NCBI RefSeq assembly: GCF_038433465.1
Contig: NZ_JAESVF010000009.1
Location: forward strand, 62,001 to 126,000
Direction of reading: 5' to 3'
Origin: Galbibacter sp038433465
Lineage (GTDB): Bacteria > Bacteroidota > Bacteroidia > Flavobacteriales > Flavobacteriaceae
Length of the DNA stretch: 64,000 nucleotides
Shown: positions 41,191-50,864 of the stretch, one piece after another
How positions within the stretch are numbered: the stretch's first letter is position 1
Layout: each line of letters begins with the position of its first letter
Made by a program: the position numbers and the translations under genes
The notes under the pieces: model-generated
Databases searched by the model: none
Seen by the model: the letters and a program-made list of their open reading frames with translations, nothing else
Told to the model about the DNA's origin: nothing

Positions 41191-41586
41191 TCATAATTTT
41201 TCAAGAATATAATCTGGACAACGCATCGGTTTAAAAGTTTCACTATTTATAAATGCCAAAACCGTGCTACCTTCAGCTATAATATTTGTACTTTCATCGA
41301 AAATAGTATATTCAAATTCAATCTTAACAGAAGGAGTTTTTACCAATCTAGTTTCAACAGTAAGCAAGTCGTCGTAACGTGCAGATTTCTTGTAGTTAAT
41401 CTGTAAAGACACCACCGGAAGCATCACTCCATTTTCTTCCATCCACCTATACGACACTCCCAAAGAGCGCAACCATTCAACACGCGCAATTTCAAGATAT
41501 TGGGCATAATTTCCATGATATACAACCCCCATTTTATCGGTTTCGCTATATCGAACTCTTATGTTAATTTTATTTGTTTTTTCCAT
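41191..41586 (-). CDS. acyl-CoA thioesterase, YbgC/FadM-like
   Basis: A 131-residue hotdog-fold thioesterase. The family motif RYSETDKMGVVYHGNYAQYLEIAR contains the catalytic Asp in the position of 4-hydroxybenzoyl-CoA thioesterases. No signal peptide. It hydrolyses acyl-CoA thioesters by family inference; the acyl group is unknown. It ends six bases from the convergent yigZ stop, and its start lies 199 bases from dnaA. That spacer has an A/T-rich stretch and a single loose DnaA-box-like TTGTTCACA at 41693. Confidence 0.85.
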   Translation of the reverse strand: MEKTNKINIRVRYSETDKMGVVYHGNYAQYLEIARVEWLRSLGVSYRWMEENGVMLPVVSLQINYKKSARYDDLLTVETRLVKTPSVKIEFEYTIFDESTNIIAEGSTVLAFINSETFKPMRCPDYILEKL

Positions 41587-41785
41587 TTAAAAATGTATTT
41601 TACGAGTGTTAAGAAACTATCAACTGAAAGTTAACAAGCATGCAAAAAAAAAAGAATAAATTCAATCAACTTTCATTTTTTTTTTCAATTTTTTGTTCAC
41701 ATATTTGTTTAATCTTTTTTGACAGTGATTTCTGAAATTCTATTCATTGTCTAAACCTGACTAACTATTAAAATAATATCAAAGA

Positions 41786-43213
41786 ATGAACGTAACTGCG
41801 GAATCTGTATGGGAAAATTGTCTACATTTTATAAAAGACAACATACAACCACAAGCGTATAAAACTTGGTTTGAACCCATAAAGGCTGTAAAGTTAACGG
41901 ATAAAGCTTTGAGTATTCAGGTTCCGAGCAAATTTTTTTACGAATGGCTTGAGGAGCATTACGTAAAACTTCTCAAAGTTGCTTTAACCAAAGAGTTAGG
42001 AGAAAATGCAAAATTGGTGTATGTTATTCGAATGGAAAACACCTACGGAAATAAGCAACCTTTTACCGAGAGTATCCCAAGTTCGAACCGTGCCAATATG
42101 CAACCGCAAGAATTAGACGTTCCTGTAAAACACAAAAATCCGGAATTAAAAAACCCTTTTGTAATTCCAGGAATTCGCAATATCAAAATCGAATCTCAAT
42201 TAAACCCAAATTATAGTTTTGACAATTTCCTTGAAGGCGATTCTAACCGTTTGGCTCGTTCTGCAGGTCTAGCTGTAGCTAACAAACCAGGAGGAACTTC
42301 TTTCAACCCACTTTTAATTTTTGGAGGTGTTGGTTTAGGAAAAACACATTTAGCACACGCTATTGGGGTTGAGATAAAAGATAAATATCCAGAAAAAACT
42401 GTTTTATATATTTCTGCTGAAAAATTTACGCAACAATATATTGAGTCTGTTAAGAAGAATACCAGAAATGATTTTATTCATTTTTATCAATTAATAGACG
42501 TTTTAATTATTGATGATGTTCAGTTTTTCTCAGGGAAATCGGGAACACAAGATGTATTTTTCCACATTTTCAACCACTTACATCAAAACGGAAAACAAGT
42601 AATTCTTACTTCTGATAAAGCACCTGTAGACATGCAAGATATCGAGCAACGCTTGTTATCTCGCTTTAAATGGGGTTTATCTGCCGAATTACAGAGTCCA
42701 GATTTTGAAACTCGTATTTCAATCTTAAAAAATAGATTGTATCGCGATGGTGTTGAAATGCCAGAAGAGATTATTGAATGTGTAGCTCGAAATATTAAAT
42801 CGAATGTTAGAGAACTCGAAGGTGCCATCATTTCGTTAATTGCACAATCGTCTTTCAATAAAAAGGAAGTAACCATAGAGTTGGCTAATCAAATTGTTGA
42901 AAAATTCGTTAAGAATACAAAACGAGAAGTTTCAATAGATTATATCCAGAAAGTTATTTCGGACTATTTCCAAATGGACGTAGAAACACTACAGTCTAAA
43001 ACAAGAAAACGCCACATTGTTCAAGCGAGACAATTAGCGATGTTCTTTGCTAAAAAATACACCAAAGCATCATTGGCAAGTATAGGTTCTCAAATAGGAA
43101 AAAGAGACCATGCCACCGTATTACACGCTTGCAAAACTGTTGATAACTTAGCAGAAACTGATAAACAATTCAGAAAATACATTGACGATTTAAGCAAAAA
43201 ATTCGCTCAATAA
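41786..43213 (+). CDS. dnaA: chromosomal replication initiator DnaA
   Basis: Binds DnaA boxes and melts the replication origin. The 475-residue protein has domain I (1-85), a short linker, the AAA+ domain with Walker A GGVGLGKTHLA (Lys186) and Walker B LIIDDVQFF, and domain IV with the DnaA-box recognition loop GKRDHATVLHACKTV. Length is normal. It shares one base with the following LMW phosphatase gene (TAATG). Neither dnaN nor gyrase genes accompany it, and an origin is not evident in the window. Confidence 0.97.
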   Translation: MNVTAESVWENCLHFIKDNIQPQAYKTWFEPIKAVKLTDKALSIQVPSKFFYEWLEEHYVKLLKVALTKELGENAKLVYVIRMENTYGNKQPFTESIPSSNRANMQPQELDVPVKHKNPELKNPFVIPGIRNIKIESQLNPNYSFDNFLEGDSNRLARSAGLAVANKPGGTSFNPLLIFGGVGLGKTHLAHAIGVEIKDKYPEKTVLYISAEKFTQQYIESVKKNTRNDFIHFYQLIDVLIIDDVQFFSGKSGTQDVFFHIFNHLHQNGKQVILTSDKAPVDMQDIEQRLLSRFKWGLSAELQSPDFETRISILKNRLYRDGVEMPEEIIECVARNIKSNVRELEGAIISLIAQSSFNKKEVTIELANQIVEKFVKNTKREVSIDYIQKVISDYFQMDVETLQSKTRKRHIVQARQLAMFFAKKYTKASLASIGSQIGKRDHATVLHACKTVDNLAETDKQFRKYIDDLSKKFAQ

Positions 43214-43674
43214 TGCAGGTAAAAGTATTAATGGTTTGCTTAGGAAATATTTGCAGGTCACCACTTGCCGAAGGTATTTTAAAAGCTAAAGTAAATCCAA
43301 CTAACGTTTTTGTAGATTCTGCTGGAACTTCCAATTACCACATTGGTAGCAAACCCGATGCGCGTTCTATTCAAATTGCATCAAAATACAATATCGACAT
43401 CACAAACCAACGCGGAAGGCAATTTACCGTAAAAGACTTTGATGATTTCGACCTCATCTTCGCGATGGATAACAGCAACTATAAAAACATTGTAAGCCTT
43501 GCAAGAAATCAAAAAGACGAAAGCAAAGTACATTTAATTCTAAACAAAATTCATCCTGGCGAAAACATGGACGTTCCAGACCCCTATTATGGAGGTACAA
43601 CAGGATTTGAAAACGTTTATAAAATGCTCGATAAAGCTACCGATGTTATCGTAAAAGAAATAAGTAATTTATAG
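43213..43674 (+). CDS. low-molecular-weight protein-tyrosine phosphatase
   Basis: A 153-residue LMW-PTP. The catalytic P-loop CLGNICRS lies at residues 9-16 (Cys9, Arg15), and the general acid is in DPYYGG. It dephosphorylates phosphotyrosine proteins or other phosphate esters in the cytoplasm. It overlaps the dnaA stop by one base and is followed by the RsmI-like methylase after 31 bases, a common flavobacterial trio. Confidence 0.92.
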   Translation: MQVKVLMVCLGNICRSPLAEGILKAKVNPTNVFVDSAGTSNYHIGSKPDARSIQIASKYNIDITNQRGRQFTVKDFDDFDLIFAMDNSNYKNIVSLARNQKDESKVHLILNKIHPGENMDVPDPYYGGTTGFENVYKMLDKATDVIVKEISNL

Positions 43675-43705
43675 TTTCTTCGTATCTTAGAGCCAAAATT
43701 TACGT

Positions 43706-44428
43706 ATGGCTTCTGAAAAAATTACTGGAAAAGTTTTTTTAATCCCAACAACTCTCGGAGAAGTTGAACCCCTTGAAGTACTTCCACTTTCTATAAAAAG
43801 AGCAATTGAAAATATCGATTTTTATATTGTTGAAAATGAAAAAACTGCACGCCGATTTATCAAGAGCATAAGCCCGAAAAAATCGCAACAAAAACTAAAA
43901 ATCAACGTTTTAAATAAATATACTTTACCTGAAGAAATTCCAACTTTTTTAACTCCATGCATTAACGGACATGATGTTGGAATTATTTCTGAAGCTGGAT
44001 GCCCTGGTGTTGCCGACCCTGGAGCAGATGTTGTAGCCATAGCCCACGATAAAAACATTAAGGTAGTTCCGTTAGTTGGCCCTTCCTCTATTCTACTTGC
44101 ATTGATGAGTAGCGGAATGAACGGACAAAGTTTTGCTTTTAATGGCTACTTACCTATCGATAAAGCTGAAAAGAAAAAAGCCCTTAAAGAACTCGAAAAA
44201 AGATCGAAAGACCTCAACCAGTCGCAAATCTTTATGGAAACTCCATATCGCAACGATAAACTTTTAGCAGACTTAACAGGGATTTTATCAGCCAACACAA
44301 AACTTTGCATTGCAACAGATATCTCTCTTCCTACGGAATTTATTAAGACGCAAAACATATCACAATGGAAAGGCGCTAAAGTAGATTTACATAAAAGACC
44401 AACGATTTTTATCTTACACGCTAGTTAA
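43706..44428 (+). CDS. tetrapyrrole-methylase-fold SAM methyltransferase (RsmI-like)
   Basis: A 240-residue protein of the TP-methylase family, closest in motifs to RsmI, the 16S rRNA C1402 ribose methyltransferase. It has GKVFLIPTTLGEVEP at the N terminus, GIISEAGCPGVADPGADVV (the SAM-binding and RsmI signature) and PLVGPSSILLALMSSGMNGQSF. It is shorter than RsmI (about 280) and lacks its C-terminal helical tail, so it may be a separate bacteroidotal subfamily. It lies in the dnaA operon. Confidence 0.8.
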   Translation: MASEKITGKVFLIPTTLGEVEPLEVLPLSIKRAIENIDFYIVENEKTARRFIKSISPKKSQQKLKINVLNKYTLPEEIPTFLTPCINGHDVGIISEAGCPGVADPGADVVAIAHDKNIKVVPLVGPSSILLALMSSGMNGQSFAFNGYLPIDKAEKKKALKELEKRSKDLNQSQIFMETPYRNDKLLADLTGILSANTKLCIATDISLPTEFIKTQNISQWKGAKVDLHKRPTIFILHAS

Positions 44429-44465
44429 GCGAGCATAAAATAAAAACGTTACAGCTAAAAACACA

Positions 44466-44497
44466 AAAAGTCCTAAAGTTTACACTTTAGGACTTTT
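44466..44497. terminator. bidirectional hairpin terminator
   Basis: AAAAGTCCTAAAG pairs perfectly with CTTTAGGACTTTT around a TTTACA loop. It separates the dnaA operon from the convergent glycan-lytic gene. Confidence 0.88.
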
Positions 44498-44520
44498 CTT
44501 ATAAGATCATTAAAAGCCTG

Positions 44521-45165
44521 CTAGATTCTAGCAGCTTTATTTGCCTTTACATGAGATACATCGTACCCTGAAAATTTGCGCATGTAATAACGGATAGAAG
44601 CTCCATTTGCATCTGCAAAACCGGTAGCTCCTTGCGTGCGTAAATAACGTTTTACATTTCCTGGGCCAGCTAAATGTGCAGCTGCTAAAATTCCAGATTC
44701 TGTAACTTTTACACCATTAAAAACTTTCCCTACATACCACTGAATGTCTTTTCTTAACACCCATTTATTTCTTTCAAGATTTGCTATAAAAGCGCGCTCT
44801 TGCAACTCTGGATCGTTTAAAAAATCATCGTGAGCATGCACTCCAATTGTCTTTAATGTTGAGGCTCCAAATTGATATTTCCCCATATACCCTAGTGGAT
44901 TTACAGTAAAATAATCACCTCTAGATTCTTTAAAAGCTAATGCTTCTTTAAATCCATTAAAAGACTTCCCTAAAAAAGGAGTTCTTATAATTTCTTCTTC
45001 TACATCTTCCGCTTCTAAAGAAACCGAATACGCTAAAGGCTTCGTTACTCTATTAATGTTATGAACGTTTTTTTCGGTTTTTTTTGTTGAAGTAAAACCT
45101 AAACTTACTACGATTACTATTAAAACAGTTACTAAAACATTTAATTTTAATACTTGTTTTCTCAT
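44521..45165 (-). CDS. exported lytic-transglycosylase-like protein
   Basis: A 214-residue protein with an N-terminal hydrophobic helix (about 8-25). Residues about 68-150 resemble a lysozyme-like fold: ALAFKESRGDY holds a candidate catalytic Glu in an E-S-R-G motif, and YMGKYQFGASTL matches the GxYQF element of transglycosylases. Databases sometimes call relatives LysM or peptidoglycan-binding proteins, but no LysM domain is visible. It probably cleaves or binds peptidoglycan in the periplasm. Single gene, with a TAnnTTTG match 58 bases upstream (45223-45230). Confidence 0.7.
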   Translation of the reverse strand: MRKQVLKLNVLVTVLIVIVVSLGFTSTKKTEKNVHNINRVTKPLAYSVSLEAEDVEEEIIRTPFLGKSFNGFKEALAFKESRGDYFTVNPLGYMGKYQFGASTLKTIGVHAHDDFLNDPELQERAFIANLERNKWVLRKDIQWYVGKVFNGVKVTESGILAAAHLAGPGNVKRYLRTQGATGFADANGASIRYYMRKFSGYDVSHVKANKAARI

Positions 45166-45284
45166 AAGGGTTTATTTCTTTAAGCTTTACTCCGTCGAAA
45201 CGAATACTTAAAATTTAGCGTGCAAATATACAACTTTTTTAATAAACAGAAAATCAGTAAGTTAAAGTAATCTTAAAGTTTAAT

Positions 45285-46328
45285 TTAGCGTTTTATAGCC
45301 TGAGAATTGAGCCATCTTACGTATTCTTGCTTGTTAGCGTTATGTTGCGATAATGTTTTTGCGAATTTATGATACCCAAAATTTTTAACATCAGCTACAA
45401 AATAATAATAGTCGTGCTTTTCATAATTAAGCACCGCATCGATAGCCGAAATATCTGGCATTGCAATAGGTCCCGGAGGTAATCCTGCGTATTTGTAGGT
45501 GTTGTATGGAGAGTCGAGCTCTAAATCTTTATACAAAACACGTTTGATGACTTTATCAAAGTTTCCTTCTTTCTTTTTAATTGCAAAAATGACTGTAGGA
45601 TCGGCTTGAAGTAGCATATTTTTTTTCAGTCTATTCATATAAACTCCAGCTACACGCGGACGCTCGGTAACCATTGCTGTTTCTTTATGAACAATCGATG
45701 CCAAGGTAACTACTTGTTGCGGTGTTAAGCCAATCGCTTTTGCTTTATTCAAACGTGTTTCATTCCAAAAACGATTGTATTCTTTTTGCATACGATCTCT
45801 AAATCCTTCCGCAGAAGTATTCCAGAAAAACTCATAACTATTCGGAATATACATCGCCAAAGCAGTAGCATCATTAAATTTACTATTCTTTATAAATGAA
45901 GCATCTTTAAAACTTTTAATCAACGAAACACTATCGGCTTCAATTTGCGTAGCAATACGCCCTGCCAGCTTTTCTAAAGTTTCTTGATTGTTAAAAGATA
46001 ATGAAATCGGGAGGTTTTTACTTCGGAGTGAATTTATAATTTCATTATTATTCATTCCTTTTTTAATAGCAAACTTCCCCGCTTTAATATTCGAAGTATA
46101 CGCTTTTCTTTCTGAAACCTTTGCGAATGAATTTACATCTTTCAACAGCGGAGTAAGCTGTTCTTTTACATCTGCAAAAGTGGCGTTAGTTTTTACATAC
46201 ACATAAGCCTGATCATTTTCGAAGGCGGTATTTGGAGAAAAAACTGCATTATACACATAATACACAAACATAAAACCTAAAATTGCACCTATAACTGCAA
46301 TGGCTGCTAAAATCTTTTTTATATACAT
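45285..46328 (-). CDS. mltG: endolytic murein transglycosylase MltG
   Basis: Cleaves nascent glycan strands and sets their length. The 347-residue protein has one N-terminal membrane helix (about 5-27), a LysM-like subdomain and the YceG/MltG catalytic domain with catalytic Glu in LASIVHKETAM, followed by RVAGVYMNRL, LQADPTVIFA and the typical SPYNTYKYAGLPPGPIAMP. Its start overlaps the GNAT gene by one base, and dapF lies just before that, so a cell-wall operon is plausible. Confidence 0.95.
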   Translation of the reverse strand: MYIKKILAAIAVIGAILGFMFVYYVYNAVFSPNTAFENDQAYVYVKTNATFADVKEQLTPLLKDVNSFAKVSERKAYTSNIKAGKFAIKKGMNNNEIINSLRSKNLPISLSFNNQETLEKLAGRIATQIEADSVSLIKSFKDASFIKNSKFNDATALAMYIPNSYEFFWNTSAEGFRDRMQKEYNRFWNETRLNKAKAIGLTPQQVVTLASIVHKETAMVTERPRVAGVYMNRLKKNMLLQADPTVIFAIKKKEGNFDKVIKRVLYKDLELDSPYNTYKYAGLPPGPIAMPDISAIDAVLNYEKHDYYYFVADVKNFGYHKFAKTLSQHNANKQEYVRWLNSQAIKR

Positions 46329-46855
46329 TATTGGTTATTTATCTTTTGATATAGAAGTTCGTTATAAAATTTTCCAGAAGTATAGTTCCAATCTTTTTTA
46401 ATTCCTACTTTTTCAAATCCTAGACTTGAAAATAAATGAATACTAGGACTATTATTTTCTGAAATATTGGCATAGAGTTGGTGCAAATCCAAGTGCTCAA
46501 AAGCATAATCCAACAATAAAGAAAGTGCTTCGCGCCCAATTCCTTTATTTCTATTGGAAGATTCTAAGACTATAATTCCCACTCCTGCCCGTTTATTTTT
46601 CGGATCGAAGTCAAACAAATCTATCAACCCTAATAATTTATTTTCGTAGTTGGAAATAGCCAAGCGCAATTGCTTTACCTCAAAAATATCTTTGTGGCTA
46701 TTGGCTAAGTATTGCTTCAGAATAAACTTAGAATACGGAGCCAAGGTTTCGCTCACTTCCCACACTTTTTCATCGTTTTCCAATGCGTACAGAAAGTCGA
46801 GATCCTCAGGTTCTAACGCTCTTAAGTAAATACTATTTCCGGAGAGTGATATCAT
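46328..46855 (-). CDS. GNAT family N-acetyltransferase (RimJ/RimL-like)
   Basis: A 175-residue GNAT of the RimJ/RimL type. YLRALEPEDLDFLYALEND is the usual N terminus, and the acetyl-CoA site is NRNKGIGREALSLLLDYAF, followed by NISENNSPSIHLFSSLGF. The substrate is unknown. It sits between dapF (directly adjacent) and mltG (one-base overlap), conserved in flavobacteria, but its link to the cell wall is unproven. Confidence 0.88.
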   Translation of the reverse strand: MISLSGNSIYLRALEPEDLDFLYALENDEKVWEVSETLAPYSKFILKQYLANSHKDIFEVKQLRLAISNYENKLLGLIDLFDFDPKNKRAGVGIIVLESSNRNKGIGREALSLLLDYAFEHLDLHQLYANISENNSPSIHLFSSLGFEKVGIKKDWNYTSGKFYNELLYQKINNQ

Positions 46856-47632
46856 TTAAATAGTTATTTTTCCTGAAAAAACTTGTGTTGCTGGTCCTTC
46901 CAAATGAATGTTTTTGTACCCTCCTTCGTGTTTTTCAAACGACACTTTTAAGTCGCCTCCAGGAGTTTTCAACGTTAATTTATCTTCTGAAGTTTTGGCA
47001 GTTTCAAACATCGCAATGGCAACAGCAGTAACACCTGTTCCGCAAGAAAGTGTTTCGTCTTCCACACCTCTTTCATATGTTCTAACATTAAAAGTAGTAT
47101 CGTTTTCTTTAACAACAAAGTTAATATTGCTACCTGTACTTCCGTATTTTCCGTAACGCAATTTAGCGCCTTCGGTTTTTACATCTAAAGTTTCAATGTT
47201 TTCAACCATCTGTACATGATGCGGAGAACCCGTATTTAAAAACGAATAATTTTCAAAAACGTCTATATTCTCAACGTCTTGCATTTCTAAACTTACAATT
47301 CCGTTTTCGATAGTAGCATGATGTAATCCATCAATCGCGATAAAAGTACATTCATTAGCTACTACTCCTAAAAAATTAGCAAAAGCAACAAGACATCTTC
47401 CTCCGTTACCACACATGGTACTTTCGTTCCCATCAGCATTAAAATAAACCATTTTAAAATCGGAAGTTTCGTCATTCTCTAAAAGCATTAGGCCATCGGC
47501 ACCTATGCCAAATTTTCGGTCGCAAAGAAAGTTAACCAGTTTGGTATCGTTTTTGGGAAAAATATCTTGACGATTATCAACAATAACAAAATCGTTTCCT
47601 GTTCCTTGATATTTGTAAAAAGTTAATTCCAT
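46856..47632 (-). CDS. dapF: diaminopimelate epimerase
   Basis: Interconverts LL- and meso-diaminopimelate for lysine and peptidoglycan synthesis, without a cofactor. The 258-residue protein has the two active-site cysteines in ESTMCGNGGRCL and ETLSCGTGVTAVA, and KYQGTGNDFVIVDNR at the N terminus. It heads an operon with a GNAT gene and mltG. A -7 box lies 70 bases upstream. Confidence 0.96.
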   Translation of the reverse strand: MELTFYKYQGTGNDFVIVDNRQDIFPKNDTKLVNFLCDRKFGIGADGLMLLENDETSDFKMVYFNADGNESTMCGNGGRCLVAFANFLGVVANECTFIAIDGLHHATIENGIVSLEMQDVENIDVFENYSFLNTGSPHHVQMVENIETLDVKTEGAKLRYGKYGSTGSNINFVVKENDTTFNVRTYERGVEDETLSCGTGVTAVAIAMFETAKTSEDKLTLKTPGGDLKVSFEKHEGGYKNIHLEGPATQVFSGKITI

Positions 47633-47701
47633 GAATAAGTATCTGTGTATTGTATGCTATATAAGGTTTTGTTAAAAATTAACACCCTTCTAACTAAACC
47701 A

Positions 47702-47709
47702 CAAATATA
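47702..47709 (-). promoter_or_regulatory. -7 box of the dapF operon
   Basis: Reads TATATTTG on the minus strand, matching TAnnTTTG, 69 bases before the dapF ATG. At the upstream position only GTG is found at 21 bases, so the -33 element is weak. Confidence 0.4.
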
Positions 47710-47818
47710 CAATATTGGAAACGTTTATTTCACTGTTAAAGTGCGTTAAAGTTGAATCATAAAAAACAATTATAAAGTAATTTTAAATGTTAATTTAAAT
47801 AAATAAGTTTAAAAAATT

Positions 47819-49225
47819 ATGAAGAAGTTTGTTAGTCTTTTACTCGTTTCTATGCTAGGAGGTGCTTTATCCTTAGGTATTTATAAATTTGCTTTCGAGA
47901 AAGAAGTTACCTTCATAGCTCCACAAGAAAACACATCAAAATTTGTTACCGCTAGCTACAACCCAACTACACTGGCCGCCGCTGAAAATATTGATTTTAC
48001 TGGTGCTGCTGATAAAACGGTGCATGCAGTGGTACACGTTAAAAACATGAGCATTAGTAAAGCGCCTTCCAATTTTATGGAATATTACTTTGGATCTGGC
48101 GGACAACCTAGAGCTCAAATAGGTACAGGTTCTGGAGTTATTATTTCGCCAGACGGATACATTGTTACCAACAACCACGTAATTGCCAATGCTACCGAAT
48201 TACAAGTTACTCTAAACAACAACAAAACTTATAAAGCTGAATTGGTAGGAACCGACCCTGAAACCGATATTGCGCTTATAAAAGTTGATGCTGAAGAAGA
48301 GCTTCCTTATCTAGTTTTTGGAGATTCCGACTACTCTAAAATTGGCGAATGGGTGTTGGCTGTAGGAAATCCATTTAATTTAACCTCAACTGTTACCGCT
48401 GGAATTATCAGTGCGAAAGCAAGAGATTTAGATGAAACCGACGGAAAATTTCAATCTTTCATTCAAACAGATGCTGCCGTAAACCCTGGAAATAGCGGTG
48501 GTGCTCTAGTAAATACCAATGGTGAACTTATAGGAATCAACACAGCTATTACTTCGCAAACTGGTTCTTATATTGGGTATTCATTTGCGGTACCTAGTAA
48601 TATTGCTAAAAAAGTGGTAGATGATCTTTTAGAATTCGGAAATGTGCAAATGGGTACTTTAGGAATTTCAGGGCAAGATTTGGCAATCCTAAACGGACGT
48701 GTTGAAGGTATTACTGAAACTGAAGGTGTTTTGGTTGCTGATGTTTTACCAAAATCGGGCGCAGAAAAAGCCGGATTAAAATCGGGGGATATTATCAAGA
48801 AAGTCGACAATGTTAAGATTACGCGTTTTGCTGATTTAACGGGTTACCTCCGCAGTAAACGTCCGAACGACCAAGTGAATTTGTCAATTTTAAGAAATGA
48901 CAATCTTAAAGAAATTCCTGTAACATTACTTGAAAATACTTCCTTTACGTATACAATTGACGAAATTGGAATTTCACTTCAAGAACAATCCGATAGCGAC
49001 AGAAAAATTTACGATAATCAAAACGGTGTTATCATCAAAAGCACCAACGAATATAATCGTCGTTTAGGATTAGACGGAAAACTACTAATCGGTATCAACG
49101 ATGATAAAATTAAAAATATAGATGATGCTAAAAAGGCTGTCATAAAAGCAAAAAGTTACGGCATGATGAGCATTGTTATTTTAAATGAATACGGTGAAAG
49201 AGAACGACTCGTATTCAGAAATTAA
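47819..49225 (+). CDS. HtrA/DegP-family periplasmic serine protease
   Basis: A 468-residue envelope protease-chaperone. An N-terminal hydrophobic segment (about 4-22) may be an uncleaved anchor or signal. The trypsin-like domain has the triad His120 (TNNHVI), Asp150 (ETDIALIK) and Ser226 (NPGNSGGAL). A PDZ domain follows (about 255-365, LGISGQDL), and a second, degenerate PDZ-like region ends the protein (GVIIKSTNEYNRRLG). It degrades misfolded envelope proteins. Single gene, ending at a strong terminator. Confidence 0.94.
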   Translation: MKKFVSLLLVSMLGGALSLGIYKFAFEKEVTFIAPQENTSKFVTASYNPTTLAAAENIDFTGAADKTVHAVVHVKNMSISKAPSNFMEYYFGSGGQPRAQIGTGSGVIISPDGYIVTNNHVIANATELQVTLNNNKTYKAELVGTDPETDIALIKVDAEEELPYLVFGDSDYSKIGEWVLAVGNPFNLTSTVTAGIISAKARDLDETDGKFQSFIQTDAAVNPGNSGGALVNTNGELIGINTAITSQTGSYIGYSFAVPSNIAKKVVDDLLEFGNVQMGTLGISGQDLAILNGRVEGITETEGVLVADVLPKSGAEKAGLKSGDIIKKVDNVKITRFADLTGYLRSKRPNDQVNLSILRNDNLKEIPVTLLENTSFTYTIDEIGISLQEQSDSDRKIYDNQNGVIIKSTNEYNRRLGLDGKLLIGINDDKIKNIDDAKKAVIKAKSYGMMSIVILNEYGERERLVFRN

Positions 49226-49244
49226 AAAAGTATATTTCACTCTT

Positions 49245-49275
49245 AAAAGAGCTTCTTCGAGAAGCTCTTTTTTTT
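49245..49275 (+). terminator. hairpin terminator after the HtrA gene
   Basis: AAAAGAGCTTC pairs with GAAGCTCTTTT around a TTCGA loop region and is followed by eight Ts: a strong intrinsic terminator. Confidence 0.9.
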
Positions 49276-49309
49276 ATCTAAATAATTTCACGAAAACGTT
49301 TGAAATATA

Positions 49310-49317
49310 TATTTTTG
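49310..49317 (+). promoter_or_regulatory. -7 box of the GAPDH gene
   Basis: TATTTTTG matches TAnnTTTG and lies 41 bases before the ATG. The TTG element is missing at the standard distance. The leader ends with a purine-rich run before ATG, as in other genes here. Confidence 0.4.
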
Positions 49318-49358
49318 CCGAAATTTTAAAAAGCACTACAAACTAAACAACACAAAAA

Positions 49359-50810
49359 ATGACAGTTACAAACGACGTCTACGAAAAAGAATTAGCCTTT
49401 CAAACAGATCGTAGAAGAGCTACTGTAGAATTTATTAAAATTGTAAGCGAGCTTTGGTATGACAATGCGGTAGAATTGGTTTTATTCAGAAATCAATTAA
49501 TCGATAAAAGTGTAAGCGAGATTATGAACTTGCATAAATACGCTGGAGAATTTGTACAGAAACCGATATCTATTTTCGATTCGGTTGATATTGCTCGCGC
49601 TATAAAAAATATGAGCCTCCCTCCTTCTAAAATTGATTTAGGAAAACTAACGTATGAATTTCATTTAGAAGAATCTCATCAAACCGACACAACTTCATTT
49701 GTAATTAATAAACTTAAAGATGCCAATAAGTTTAACCAAATTCAACCAAAAGATGTTGTTTTATATGGTTTCGGAAGAATTGGTCGCTTGCTCGCTAGAG
49801 AATTGATGGCAAAAACAGGTGTTGGTTCTCAGCTTAGACTTCGCGCTATTGTTACGCGAGGCGAAATTACTCCTGAGGTTTTAGAGAAAAGAGCTTCGTT
49901 ACTTGAAAACGATTCTATCCACGGAGTTTTCCCAGGAACGGTAACTATCGATTTTGAGAAAAAGGCTTTAGTAATAAACGGAACAACTGTTTACTTAATT
50001 AATGCTTCTGCCCCTGAAAATATTGATTATACTTCCTACGGAATTAAAGACGCCTTGGTTATTGACAACACAGGAGCTTTTAGAGACGATAAAGAGTTGA
50101 AACGCCATTTAAAAGCTAAAGGAGCACAAAAAGTTTTACTTACAGCACCAGGAAAAAACATTCCAAATATTGTATACGGAGTAAACCACAAAGCATACAA
50201 TCCAGATAAGGAAACTATTTTTTCGGCTGCTTCGTGTACTACAAACGCCATCACTCCTATTTTAAAAGCGGTTGAAGATTCTTTAGGAATTACCAAAGGA
50301 CACCTAGAAACAATTCACGCTTATACAAACGATCAAAATTTGGTAGACAATATGCACAGTAAATACCGTCGTGGTAGAGCTGCTGCGGTAAATATGGTAA
50401 TTACCGAAACTGGTGCAGGAAAAGCAGTTGCAAAAGCGCTTCCGAGTTTAGAAGGTAAATTAACTTCCAACGCCATCCGTGTACCTGTTCCAAATGGTTC
50501 GTTGGTGGTGTTAAATTTGGAAATTGAAAAAGAAACATCAAAAGATGCTATCAATACCATTATTAAAAAATATGCACTTGAAGGCGATTTGGTTGAGCAG
50601 ATAAAATACTCGCTTAACAACGAGTTGGTTTCTTCGGATATTGTTGGAACTTCGGCTCCTTCAATTTACGACAGTAACGCTACCATTGTTTCCAACGACG
50701 GCAAAAATATTGTACTCTATATTTGGTATGATAATGAATATGGATACAGTCATCAAGTAATGCGACTTGCAAAATACATCGCGAAAGTTAGAAGGTTTAC
50801 TTATTATTAG
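49359..50810 (+). CDS. gap: glyceraldehyde-3-phosphate dehydrogenase, long form
   Basis: A 483-residue GAPDH, about 150 residues longer than classical GapA. Residues 1-130 form an N-terminal extension with helices (VEFIKIVSELWYDNAVELVLFRN). The NAD-binding domain follows with GFGRIGR at 137-143, and catalytic Cys293 lies in SAASCTTNAITP. A partner His is in HAYTNDQNLVDN. This long form occurs in Bacteroidota and a few other phyla next to a classical copy; whether it works in glycolysis or gluconeogenesis is not evident. Single gene. Confidence 0.93.
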   Translation: MTVTNDVYEKELAFQTDRRRATVEFIKIVSELWYDNAVELVLFRNQLIDKSVSEIMNLHKYAGEFVQKPISIFDSVDIARAIKNMSLPPSKIDLGKLTYEFHLEESHQTDTTSFVINKLKDANKFNQIQPKDVVLYGFGRIGRLLARELMAKTGVGSQLRLRAIVTRGEITPEVLEKRASLLENDSIHGVFPGTVTIDFEKKALVINGTTVYLINASAPENIDYTSYGIKDALVIDNTGAFRDDKELKRHLKAKGAQKVLLTAPGKNIPNIVYGVNHKAYNPDKETIFSAASCTTNAITPILKAVEDSLGITKGHLETIHAYTNDQNLVDNMHSKYRRGRAAAVNMVITETGAGKAVAKALPSLEGKLTSNAIRVPVPNGSLVVLNLEIEKETSKDAINTIIKKYALEGDLVEQIKYSLNNELVSSDIVGTSAPSIYDSNATIVSNDGKNIVLYIWYDNEYGYSHQVMRLAKYIAKVRRFTYY

Positions 50811-50864
50811 TAGACTGATTGAATTGATTTCCATCAGGAATTAATTCAAATTAAAACAATAACC

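Noticed and set aside
41587..41785. Replication origin next to dnaA
   Set aside because: Only one loose DnaA-box-like sequence (TTGTTCACA, 41693-41701) was found, with no cluster of boxes and no dnaN or gyrase genes adjacent.
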